From positions 590,798 through 615,284 of the forward strand of contig BJOX01000133.1 of the NCBI GenBank assembly GCA_009731375.1: a DNA stretch of 24,487 nucleotides, read 5' to 3'. The DNA comes from Paulinella micropora. Taxonomy: Eukaryota > Cercozoa > Imbricatea > Euglyphida. The position numbers and the translations under genes are program-made. This document shows, piece after piece, positions 12,159 through 20,388 of this stretch (within the stretch, counting starts at the first letter, position 1; every line of letters begins with the position of its first letter). The notes under the pieces are model-generated. The model had not been told where the DNA came from and searched no databases. It was given only the letters and a program-made list of their open reading frames with translations.

Positions 12159-12431
12159 GTCGGCGGCGAGCCAGAGCCACGCGGCTACGCACCGAAGATG
12201 TGGTTATGGTTTGTGGTGGACGAATACGCTATCCTAAAGCAAGAGCAGCAGCTGGCCGCATGGCGGCAAGGCAGACGGGTGAGCCAACAAGCGGACGGCG
12301 GCCGCGGCGTGCAAGGGAAGAAAATGCGGGAAAAAATACTGGACCAGCTGAATTCAGAGGAGATTCAGGAGGAGGACCCGCAGAAGAAAGTGCAGGATTT
12401 GCATAGCCACCGTGTTCTGTCTCACGATCAG
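12159..12431 (+). CDS. 91-codon exon, coiled-coil-like, N-terminal to the kinase core
   Basis: The exon lies between TTTATTTAG and the donor GTGCCTCAC, in phase 0 at both ends. It reads VGGEPEPRGYAPKMWLWFVV and then a charged Gln/Glu/Lys-rich stretch (DEYAILKQEQQLAAWRQGRR, later KKMREKILDQLNSEEIQEED) that looks helical and possibly coiled-coil. The end, LHSHRVLSHDQ, joins the next exon in frame at ACT-ATG-CTC-GAT. In Four-jointed/FAM20-type kinases this position corresponds to the divergent region before the ATP-binding lysine, so low conservation is expected. Confidence 0.55.
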
Positions 12432-12779
12432 GTGCCTCACTACTGCCTCACTAATGCCTTTATGTCCCTCTACTGCCTCACTACTGCCTTTATGCACCCT
12501 TATGTCCCTCTACTGCCTCACTACTGCCTTTATGCACCCTTTGCTGCCTCACTACTGCCTCACCATTGCCTGTATGATACCTCTGTTGCCTCACTACTGC
12601 CTGTATGTCCATCTGCTGCCTCACTACTGCCTTTCTGTCCCCTCGCCTGCCTCACTACTGCCTTTATCTTCCTTTTTCTGCCTCACCACTGCCTTTAGTG
12701 TCCCCCCTCCACTGCCCTTTATGTCCCCACTACTGCCTTTTACGTTCCCCTCTACTGCCTCACCACCTGCCTTCTGCAG
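12432..12779. repeat. intron filled by a minisatellite (TGCCTCACTACTGCC...)
   Basis: The intron begins GTGCCTCAC and ends CCTTCTGCAG. The body is a degenerate minisatellite with repeated CTGCCTCACTACTGCC and TTTATGTCCC modules, unlike the tetranucleotides elsewhere. The donor itself (GTGCCTCAC) looks like part of the repeat unit. Confidence 0.8.
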
Positions 12780-12894
12780 ACTATGCTCGATGGCTCGCGT
12801 ATCTCCCCGCCGTTTCGCTTCGCTGCGCTCTTCAAACCCGGCCGCGGGCAGCGTGAGGCCTTGGCCTATCAAGTAGACCGGGTTTTGGGGCTAG
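12780..12894 (+). CDS. kinase exon: nucleotide-binding Lys and helix C
   Basis: The acceptor is TTCTGCAG and the donor GTATCTATC, which continues as ATCT repeats. It reads [20 protein letters not shown] and continues to the VDRVLGL motif, leaving one base (phase 1). That base joins GC-CGC-GTT of exon 13290 to give GLGRVPP, which agrees with the family pattern after helix C. Confidence 0.6.
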
Positions 12895-12895
12895 G

Positions 12896-12941
<46 letters not shown>

Positions 12942-12971
12942 CTATCTATCTATCTATCTATCTATCTATCG

Positions 12972-13018
<47 letters not shown>

Positions 13019-13649
13019 CATCCATCCATCCATCTATCCATCTATCTATCTATCTATCTATCTTTCTATCTTTCTATCTATCTATTCATCTACCTTTCCA
13101 TCCCTCCATCCGCACAGTCAATCTACAAATCTACCTTTTCGTGATCATTCTTCCTAGGCCGCGAGCCCCCCTACAGCAACTCACGACTTCGTCTGTTGTC
13201 ATTCATACATACCTAACTACCAAACTACGTACTATTCACCAATAGTATGATCCGTCTACATTCATTTGTGATTGTTAAATATTTTTTAGGCCGCGTTCCC
13301 CCTACAGCCACGCGCGATTTTGAATGGTGGCAAATTTCCCCGTACGAGACCCTGGGCCGTGAATCCAACTTGGCCTCCGGCAACTCGTACCACTTCGAAA
13401 TGCCGAAGATGTTGCGGGAACGATGTAAGGTCCGCGGCACTCTCACTCCTTGGCTCCCGCTGCACTACGAAAATGTAAGGCTGGCGGCCATGGTGGCGAT
13501 CGCAGGCGATATATTTCAAGCCAAGCACAATCGTCGGCCAAAGACAAAGGACATGGCTTTGCGGGAAATGGCGAAGTCTATGCAAGACAAAGAAGCCATG
13601 GCTAGCGATGAGTTGCCGGTGGTCCCCGCGCCTCTGCCAGAGGTTCTTT

Positions 13650-13686
<37 letters not shown>

Positions 13687-14733
13687 TTTCTTTCTTTCTT
13701 TCTTTCCTTCCTTTCCTTTCCTTTCTTTCTTTCTTTCCTTTCTTTCCTGTCTTTCCTGTCTTTCTTTCCTGTCTTTCCTGTCTTTCTTTCCATTCTTTCT
13801 TTCCTTTCTTTCTTCACTTCTATATATTTAATTCATTGTCCTAGTTATTTATACACTTATATCTACGTAGGGGCATGTTCGTGCTAGCTCTGATACTTGG
13901 GCCCCTGTGTGGCAAGTCAGCGATCGCGTGGTATAACTATCTATATAGTACTACCTATCTATCAATCCGTCCATCAATCCACGTATTTGTCTTGGAATAT
14001 TCATGATCTATCTTTCTATCTATCTGTTAAACTTCCCTCATTCATCTATCTCCCTGTCCATCATACGATCTATCCATATAAGCTATCAACTGTGGCGGGG
14101 TGGAATGGATTATGCCTATGTGCTCGGATATGCGGCGCTGATAGACCAAAAGTGTATTCTTACCTATTATAGCCATCAGTATCATCATTATCATCCATGC
14201 AATCTGTAGGTGTTTGACGAGTTGATTGGGCAGCTTGACTCCAAGTCTAAGCTCTTTGTAACCCGCAGCGAAATGCTGGCACATAAATATGCGTTGAACC
14301 CTGCGGCCGATATCAGGAAAGCTCCACCAGGTATTCGTTTCGGAATATGTCTATGTCCATTTCTTTCTACACGTCTGTGTCTAAGCCTATACCTATATCT
14401 ATGCCTATGTCTATTCCTGCGTCTGTGTCTATGTGTCTATGTCTACGTCTAATAGTCTATGTTTTTGTCTAGTCATGGTCTATGTCTACGTATAGTTTCA
14501 TCTGTATGTACATGCATATTTTTACCTGTATATTTTAATCTGTATATCTCCGTTTTTTTTTTTTTTTCCTGTATATTTTAATCTGTATGCAGGGGCCGGG
14601 AACCTCTGGGCTCTTGACAACGAGAAAGCGTTCTATTGGCCTACTGGGTGTACAAAGAAGAATGTTTGCATCAACTCGTGGACTCGCCTGCTGGCAACGC
14701 GTGTGTGCAGCTTTACGTCTCGCACATTGCAGG

Positions 14734-14791
<58 letters not shown>

Positions 14792-15450
14792 CCTACCTAT
14801 CTATCTACCTACCTACCTACCTACCTACCTACCTACCTACCAGGTGTAACACTTATGCATAAATGTATGCGTGTATGTATGTATGTATGTGTATATATCG
14901 AAATGCATGTAGAAAATGTATGTATGGTATTTAAAAGCCGCACACGCGCAGGCGCAGGGCGAGCAAGTGCATGTGTGTCATGTATGTTGTCTGTACTAAA
15001 AAATACATACATACATACATGCATACACACATACATACATACATACCTACATACATGAGAAGTTCCTATTTCTTAAGCACAACGAACAATGACTTCAAGC
15101 GCTTCGATTTCAGTCAATATTTGCATCTACAACCGTATTATGGCTCATTAGAAAGCTCTATGAGCCACTACACAAGCCCTCAAGATCAGAACCGGCTGAG
15201 AACGAAGAGTTTGAAATCATTGCTCATCGTGGTTAAGGACAAGGAACTTCTCATACCTACATACCCATACTGCAGGCTATGTGGCGTGCATATCATACAT
15301 ACATAAATACATACACACACACATACATACATACATACCTACATACATACCTACATACCCATACTGTAGGCTATGTTTCGTGCATATCAATCTGAACCGC
15401 ACGTGTCAGCCGAGCGCCGGGCCGAGCTCCTGCCTCTGCAGCACTTCCTG
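12780..15450 (+). CDS. Four-jointed (FJX1)-like secretory-pathway kinase, catalytic exons
   Basis: Six exons (12780-12894, 13290-13642, 13871-13930, 14210-14330, 14593-14732, 15370-15450) join without a stop, in phases 1, 0, 0, 1, 0 and 0. In order, the protein shows [12 protein letters not shown] (candidate ATP-site Lys) and [15 protein letters not shown] (helix-C-like Glu). These are followed by [23 protein letters not shown] (catalytic-loop-like Asp), [12 protein letters not shown] (metal-binding Asp in LDNE) and VCSFTSRT. From memory, this order and these motifs fit Four-jointed/FJX1 of the FAM20-like kinase group, which phosphorylates secreted and cell-surface proteins in the Golgi. No signal anchor is visible; the N-terminus probably lies upstream. 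GASK1/FAM20 relatives are alternatives. Expression is untested. Confidence 0.6.
12895..13157. repeat. (ATCT)n intron
   Basis: ATCT units start directly at the donor and shade into ATCC and CTTT. The first acceptor-like TTCCTAG is at 13157, but the preferred one is at 13289. Confidence 0.9.
13158..13196 (+). pseudogene. decoy copy of the 5' edge of exon 13290
   Basis: TTCCTAG followed by GCCGCGAGCCCCCCTACAGC closely resembles TTTTTAG followed by GCCGCGTTCCCCCTACAGCC at 13290. This copy diverges after about 35 bp and its frame stops soon after ([10 protein letters not shown]...), so it looks like a dead duplicate of the acceptor and exon start. Confidence 0.75.
13290..13642 (+). CDS. kinase exon: N-lobe to C-lobe linker with insert
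   Basis: The exon is 353 nt, from TTTTTTAG to the donor GTTCTTTTC. It reads [20 protein letters not shown], then a region with [20 protein letters not shown], then a Lys-rich stretch ([20 protein letters not shown]) and VVPAPLPE at the end, phase 0. The RGTLTPWLP part fits the hinge region of the family in my recollection. The Lys-rich and Pro-rich part looks like a lineage-specific insert. Confidence 0.6.
13643..13870. repeat. (CTTT)n polypyrimidine intron
   Basis: The donor GTTCTTTTC merges directly into CTTT/CCTTT repeats. The intron ends TCTACGTAG. Confidence 0.9.
13871..13930 (+). CDS. kinase exon preceding the catalytic loop
   Basis: A 60-nt exon in phase 0 at both ends, reading [20 protein letters not shown]. 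Joined to the next exon it gives [17 protein letters not shown], the stretch that best identifies the family. Confidence 0.6.
13931..14209. other. intron with degenerate ATCT and some unique sequence
   Basis: The intron begins GTATAACTATC and ends AATCTGTAG. A 90-bp GC-richer patch (about 14087-14175) is open in one frame ([15 protein letters not shown]) but lacks convincing splice sites. I leave it as intron. Confidence 0.6.
14210..14330 (+). CDS. kinase exon: catalytic-loop region
   Basis: Reads [20 protein letters not shown], then [20 protein letters not shown], leaving one G at the donor GTATTCG. The Asp of QLD aligns by motif with the catalytic-loop Asp of Four-jointed-type kinases. The following exon completes the Gly codon. 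Confidence 0.65.
14331..14592. repeat. degenerate (CTATGT)n intron
   Basis: Hexamer-like CTATGT/CTATAC units are followed by TGTATATTTTAATC duplicated on either side of a T-run. The intron ends CTGTATGCAG. Confidence 0.75.
14593..14732 (+). CDS. kinase exon: LDNE metal-binding motif
   Basis: Reads [20 protein letters not shown], then [20 protein letters not shown] and TSRTLQ, phase 0 at the donor GTATCTATC. LDNE takes the place of the DFG motif in this kinase group. The two Cys in C-T-K-K-N-V-C and the VCSF cysteine could form disulfides in a luminal protein. Confidence 0.65.
14733..15054. repeat. (ATCT)n, (ACCT)n, (ATGT)n and (ACAT)n intron segment
   Basis: ATCT starts at the donor, followed by CTAC, about 120 bp of mixed sequence with ATGT, then ACAT. 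No exon is seen. Confidence 0.85.
15055..15254. mobile_element. hairpin MITE, family 1, copy 2
   Basis: Terminal inverted repeats ATGAGAAGTTCC and GGAACTTCTCAT bound about 200 bp that match the 4269-4429 element in the opposite orientation (GACTTCAAGCGCTTCGATTT at the left, TTTGAAATCATTGCTC at the right). The flanks ACCTACATAC on both sides could be a 10-bp target duplication, but they lie in microsatellite, so this is not decisive. Confidence 0.7.
15275..15299 (+). pseudogene. decoy copy of the 5' edge of exon 15370
   Basis: CTACATACCCATACTGCAG followed by GCTATGTGGCGTGCATATCA repeats the context of exon 15370 (CCCATACTGTAG, GCTATGTTTCGTGCATATCA) and then dissolves into ACAT repeats. Confidence 0.85.
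15370..15450 (+). CDS. kinase exon: C-lobe helix
   Basis: Acceptor ATACTGTAG and donor GTAACC; 27 codons in phase 0 read [20 protein letters not shown] and then LPLQHFL. The helical, charged pattern fits the region after the RT motif. A palindromic MITE begins 5 bp after the donor GT (15456). Confidence 0.55.
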
Positions 15451-15455
15451 GTAAC

Positions 15456-15605
15456 CACATAAAAGCATTCACTGCCAATTACCTAGGTAGTTACCCTTGT
15501 TGTGGTTAGCTTCCCGGGGAAATTCCGAAATTCAGGGAATTTCCCGGGAAGCCAACCACATCAAGGGTAATTACCTAGGTAATTGGCGGTGAATGCTTTT
15601 ATGTG
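15456..15605. mobile_element. palindromic MITE, family 2, copy 1
   Basis: A 150-bp near-perfect palindrome with CACATAAAAGCATTCACTGC at one end and the complement at the other. The arms are about 73 bp with only a few mismatches. A second copy lies at 21202-21352. Direct flanks here share only AAC. Confidence 0.85.
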
Positions 15606-15747
15606 AACTCAGACTCTATTATCTAACCACCTATGGACCTACACTTCATGCTGACTTGTTTGAAGCCTGGAAAATAAGTTGTCGGTTTTTAAAAATATGT
15701 GATTTCATAATAGCATCATCAGCGTCACCATCATCATAACTACGATA

Positions 15748-15765
15748 ATGATGATGATGATGATG

Positions 15766-15801
<36 letters not shown>

Positions 15802-15819
15802 GTGATAATGATAATAATG

Positions 15820-15856
<37 letters not shown>

Positions 15857-15904
15857 TAATAATAATAATAATGATGATGATGATAATAATAATAATAATA
15901 ATAA

Positions 15905-15957
<53 letters not shown>

Positions 15958-16004
15958 ATAATAATAATAATAATAATGATAATAATAATAATATTAATAA
16001 TAAT
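15748..16004. repeat. (TAA/TGA/TAG)n tail of SINE copy C
   Basis: Trinucleotide tract on the 3' side of the minus-strand SINE. It includes GAT blocks and a 51-bp TAG block. Confidence 0.85.
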
Positions 16005-16273
16005 AGTGCTTCTCTGTCAATGGCTGATGCATTTCTGCACATGCGCCTCCATCGTCTCACCCGTGAGGGGAGTACGAAGAATTGACGATAAGCTCTAATG
16101 ACACCCCCGCAAGGGCAGTTCCAACACTTCCAGACGGGCCGGTATGTTCAATGAAAATACTGGTCCAGAAATAGACCGGTATGTTCAATGAAAATACTGG
16201 TGGCACCGACGGGAATCGAACTGGCGACAGGGCCCAGATGGTAGAACTTGACCACTGGGCTATCACGGTGTCC
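16005..16273 (-). mobile_element. SINE copy C
   Basis: Minus-strand copy with the full tRNA-like head (ends at 16273), the B-box sequence, the doubled CATACCGGTC module and the body ending in AGAAGCACT followed by the tail. Its head abuts the tail of copy D, so the two stand head to tail. Confidence 0.85.
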
Positions 16274-16362
<89 letters not shown>

Positions 16363-16402
16363 TAATAATAATAATAATGATAATAATAATAATAATAATA
16401 AT
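16274..16402. repeat. (TAA)n / (ATT)n tail of SINE copy D
   Basis: TAA units switch to ATT units and back, which creates a self-complementary trinucleotide tract between SINE copies C and D. Confidence 0.85.
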
Positions 16403-16669
16403 AGTGCTTCTCTGTCAATGGCTGATGCATTTCTGCACATGCGCCTCCATCGTCTCACCCGTGAGGGGAGTACGAAGAATTGACGATAAGCTCTAATGAC
16501 ACCCCCGCAAGGGCAGTTCCAACACTTCCAGACGGGCCGGTATGTTCAATGAAAATACTGGTCCAGACGGATCGGTACGTTCAATGAAAATACTGGTGGC
16601 ACCGACGGGAATCGAACTGGCGACAGGGCCCAGATGGTAGAACTTGACCACTGGGCTATCACGGTGTCC
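16403..16669 (-). mobile_element. SINE copy D
   Basis: Nearly identical to copy C over the head, doubled module and body; it differs mainly in the module spacer. (TAA)n lies beyond its head at 16670-16740. Confidence 0.85.
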
Positions 16670-16742
<73 letters not shown>

Positions 16743-16814
16743 TAGGGGCTGCGCCAACACCTTTCCGGTGCGCTTCGCGCACCAAACCCCGCCAGCCCCA
16801 CTTCTTATCACTTT

Positions 16815-17130
16815 TTGCAGGGCAAAAAAGCCTCAATTTTCAGGTGCGGGTGCCACCCGCGACCAGAACGGGTACGTACAATCGCAGGGCTTGGGTTCGC
16901 GGGGGGGAGAGCCCCCCGGACCACCACCCCTTCCCTTCGACAGGGTACGTTGAATTGCCGGAGGGGCCGCAAGGGGCGCCTGGTGGCAAAAAATCTCAAC
17001 TTTCAGGTGTGGGTGCCACCCGCGACCAAAACGGGTACGTACAATCACAGGGCTTGGGTTCCCGGGGGGGAGAGCCCCCCGGACCCCGCCTTTCCCTTCG
17101 ACAGGGTACTTTGAATTGCGGAGGCACCGG
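16815..17130. repeat. two-unit tandem repeat, about 163 bp
   Basis: Units at about 16815 and 16985 share GGGTGCCACCCGCGACC, ACGGGTACGTACAATC, GGGGGGGAGAGCCCCCCGGA and TTCCCTTCGACAGGGTAC. The G/C runs form a strong hairpin. Open frames here follow the repeat and are not convincing genes. Confidence 0.8.
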
Positions 17131-17140
17131 CAAGTACTGC

Positions 17141-17680
17141 TAAAAAACAAGGAATTTTGGCATTCAGGACACTCCCCTAACGCAAATACTTGCGTGAATT
17201 CAAAAGCAATTATACCAGTATCAAGATCGAGCATGGGTCTAGCCACCCCGCCAATATGAGCTCCCAACTCTTCCTGGTTCCCACAAACCGTGATTTATAG
17301 GGATCGGGAGTGCAAAAAAAGGCCAAAAAAACAAGGAATTTTGGCATTCAGGACACTCCCCTAACGCAAATATTTGCGTGACTTCCAAAGAAATTATATC
17401 AACATCAACATCGAGTCTGTGGCTAGCCACCCTGTCATTATGAGCTGCAAACCCCTCCTGGTTCACACAAATCTAGGGACAAAGGTGCGAAAAAAACAAG
17501 GAAATTTGCCGTTCAGGACACTTCCCTAACGCAAATATTTGCGTGAATTCAAAAAAATCATATCAGCATCAAGATCGAGTCTGGGGCTAACCACCCTGCA
17601 AATATGAGCTCCGAATTCCTCCTCGTTCCGACAAACCATGATTTATAGGGACAGGGGTGCGAAAATGCGGGGAGGGGGGG
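17141..17680. repeat. three-unit tandem repeat, about 165-185 bp
   Basis: Units starting near 17146, 17330 and 17495 share AACAAGGAA, TTCAGGACAC, CCCTAACGCAAAT, TTGCGTGA, ATCGAG and CCACCCTG modules. They diverge from each other by substitutions and small indels, so the array is older than the 493-bp array. Confidence 0.85.
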
Positions 17681-17714
17681 GGGGGGAACACAATTTTCAT
17701 TTTCCCCCCCCCCC

Positions 17715-18171
17715 NNNNNNNNNNNNNNNNNNNNNNNNNNNNNNNNNNNNNNNNNNNNNNNNNNNNNNNNNNNNNNNNNNNNNNNNNNNNNNNNNNNNNN
17801 NNNNNNNNNNNNNNNNNNNNNNNNNNNNNNNNNNNNNNNNNNNNNNNNNNNNNNNNNNNNNNNNNNNNNNNNNNNNNNNNNNNNNNNNNNNNNNNNNNNN
17901 NNNNNNNNNNNNNNNNNNNNNNNNNNNNNNNNNNNNNNNNNNNNNNNNNNNNNNNNNNNNNNNNNNNNNNNNNNNNNNNNNNNNNNNNNNNNNNNNNNNN
18001 NNNNNNNNNNNNNNNNNNNNNNNNNNNNNNNNNNNNNNNNNNNNNNNNNNNNNNNNNNNNNNNNNNNNNNNNNNNNNNNNNNNNNNNNNNNNNNNNNNNN
18101 NNNNNNNNNNNNNNNNNNNNNNNNNNNNNNNNNNNNNNNNNNNNNNNNNNNNNNNNNNNNNNNNNNNNNNN
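17715..18171. other. assembly gap (N)
   Basis: This gap follows a G-rich and C-rich run and precedes the stray 493-bp unit. Confidence 0.99.
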
Positions 18172-18708
18172 TATACTTCCTCTAAGGCATACTGATGCAG
18201 CTGATGGCACGATCCGTTTCCGGACATGAGCCTCCATGCCCTTGTTCGAGGTGCTCCATCCCCACCTAGTCAGTCTCTCGACTGATTATAGGGGCCACCG
18301 ATGGAGCTCCTGAGGGCAAGACTACACTAAGCCGAGGTTATTCCGCAGTCCCAACAACCTCTTGCAAAACGTTGCCGCATGTGCAAGTGCGTACACCAAG
18401 CATGGTTGCTAGAACTACCTCAAAACCCCACCCATAACAATTTGGTGTCCGCTGGGTCCACGGGCTATCACCCGGCATGGCGGAGTTTAAGATCTTTTAC
18501 GCGCGCAACGACCCTCCTCCCCAGCATCTACCACCAAAGGGTTATGAGTTGGCGCCACAGTTTAACGCCTTGAGGCCATTGGGCTGGAACTCTGTTTAGC
18601 AAGTGTGACTAGGTTTTTTCATCGGGATTTCCCTCAAATATGTCACAGTCAACACTCCAAGGCAGATTTACTATATCTGAGGCGTACTGATGCAGCTAAT
18701 GGCATATC
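18172..18708 (-). repeat. diverged inverted copy of the 493-bp unit
   Basis: On the minus strand this is one full unit plus the first ~37 bp of a neighbouring unit (TATATCTGAGGCGTACTGAT at 18672 on the plus strand). It differs from the 1607-4072 units by many substitutions, mostly towards its left end. The continuation into a second unit shows it was also tandem. A 10-N gap (18709-18718) cuts it. Confidence 0.9.
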
Positions 18709-18810
18709 NNNNNNNNNNAAACCAAAAAGTAAAATATGCGTATATGCGTTCATTCGTTTCTGCATTCTTTTATTCATTTATTTATTCTATCTATCTTTCT
18801 GGATTGCTAG

Positions 18811-18918
18811 GAAAAGTCTCTGGGCAGTGATGGTGGTGATCATTTTCCTTTCGACGTCAGCTTTATCGAGCAGCTGGCCCGCGCTACACAAGGCCTGGAC
18901 GCAGACGTGGATCGCGAG
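18811..18918 (+). CDS. exon, acidic, possible C-terminal part of the kinase gene
   Basis: Between GATTGCTAG and the donor GTACATACATAC, 36 codons read EKSLGSDGGDHFPFDVSFIE and then QLARATQGLDADVDRE, phase 0 at both ends. It would join exon 15370-15450 in frame (QHFL-EKSL). A separate gene is possible because the intervening intron would be 3.36 kb of mobile elements and repeats. Confidence 0.5.
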
Positions 18919-19052
18919 GTACATACATACATGTACATACATACATACATACATATATACATACATACATACATATATACATACATACATACATACATAC
19001 TGTACATACATACATACATGCATGCATACATACATACATACGTACACTATAG
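18919..19052. repeat. (ACAT)n intron
   Basis: The donor GTACATAC is itself the first unit of the ACAT array. The intron ends ACACTATAG. Confidence 0.9.
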
Positions 19053-19079
19053 GCTGTCCCCTTGCCTACTCGCTGGGAG
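19053..19079 (+). CDS. 27-nt exon
   Basis: Reads AVPLPTRWE in phase 0 at both ends, between ACACTATAG and the donor GTATGTATG. It is a non-repetitive island between an ACAT and an ATGT array. Confidence 0.45.
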
Positions 19080-19124
19080 GTATGTATGTATGCATGTATC
19101 TATGTATGTATGTATGTATGTATG

Positions 19125-19155
<31 letters not shown>

Positions 19156-19156
19156 G
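19080..19156. repeat. (ATGT)n intron, 77 bp
   Basis: This intron consists almost wholly of ATGT units, from the donor GTATGTATG to the acceptor ATGTAAG. It is the clearest case of an intron that is nothing but microsatellite. Confidence 0.85.
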
Positions 19157-19297
19157 GACACAGGGATAGCAGCCAACGACAGAGAAAACCAGCGATACTT
19201 GCCGCTCTCTTTTGGACGGCCGGTGGAGCTATTCAGTAGTGATGATGAGGGTGTGGACTCGCCCTTATTCTTGCTACGGGCCCTACATCACCGGCTG
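19157..19297 (+). CDS. exon, 47 codons
   Basis: Reads DTGIAANDRENQRYLPLSFG, RPVELFSSDDEGVDSPLFLL and RALHHRL, phase 0 at both ends (donor GTCTATACC). The acidic SSDDEG patch resembles a casein-kinase-type site. No domain is recognised. Confidence 0.5.
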
Positions 19298-19322
19298 GTC
19301 TATACCATCTATCTATCTATCC

Positions 19323-19365
<43 letters not shown>

Positions 19366-19764
19366 CTAATCTAATCTATCCAGTCTAGCTCTAATCTATT
19401 TATCTATCTCTATGTATAGTTGCATATCTACATCTGTACTACCCCTGCCCCTTGCTACATCCGCTACACCACCATCTGGTCTGTCGTATCTATAGCTAAC
19501 AAAATCTAACCCATATCCATATCCATATCTATATCTATATCAAGATCCATATCTATATCTACATCTATATCGATACCGATACCTATACCTATACGTATAT
19601 CTATATCTATATCTATATCTATATCTGTATCTGTATCTATATCTATATCTATATATATCTATAGCTATATCTATATCCATATCTATCTAAATCGATGTAT
19701 CCATACCTACATGTCTACATCTATATCTATATCCATATCCATACCTACATCCATGTCTCTATAG
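19298..19764. repeat. (ATCT)n and (ATATCT/ATACCT)n intron
   Basis: ATCT units pass into hexanucleotide CTATAC/CTATAT units with one non-repetitive patch near 19430-19490. No exon is seen. Confidence 0.8.
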
Positions 19765-20352
19765 GGCCTATCATTGGAACAAGCCGCGCAATGCCTTGAG
19801 AAGAAGCGCTTATATTCCAACCAATATTTATACCTACATCTACACCTATATTCATATTGATATCTACATTTAGTATATCGTTGTAGGGCCTTTTGCTGGA
19901 CCAAGCCGCACAATGTACCTGTATCTATACTACTCTATACCTACAACTCTGTACCTGTATCTATATCTAGATCTTTACCTGTATCTACACCTAGATCTTT
20001 ACCTACAACTGTACTCATACATATTATCTATACCTGTATCTATACCTGTATCTATACCTAGATCTTTACCTACAACTATACTATACATATTATCTATAGG
20101 GCTTTTTGCTGAACCAAGCCGCACAATACCTCAAAGAGAACACTCTATACCTGTATGTATACCTAGATCTTTACCTACAACTATACTCATACATATTATC
20201 TATATCTTTAAAGGGCGTTTTGTTCGACCAAGTTGCGCAAAGCCTCCAACAGAAAAATCTACATCTGTATCTATACCTAGATCTTTACCTACAACTATAC
20301 TCATACCTATTATATATATGTATATATATATATGTATACATATATATATATG

Positions 20353-20388
<36 letters not shown>

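Noticed and set aside
14087-14175. Possible extra exon reading [15 protein letters not shown]
   Set aside because: No matching splice pair, and inserting it would break the clean [14 protein letters not shown] junction.
16833-17267. A 144-codon minus-strand frame over the GC-rich minisatellite
   Set aside because: The frame follows the tandem repeats and G/C runs; the two repeat units encode unrelated peptides in different frames, so coding selection is unlikely.
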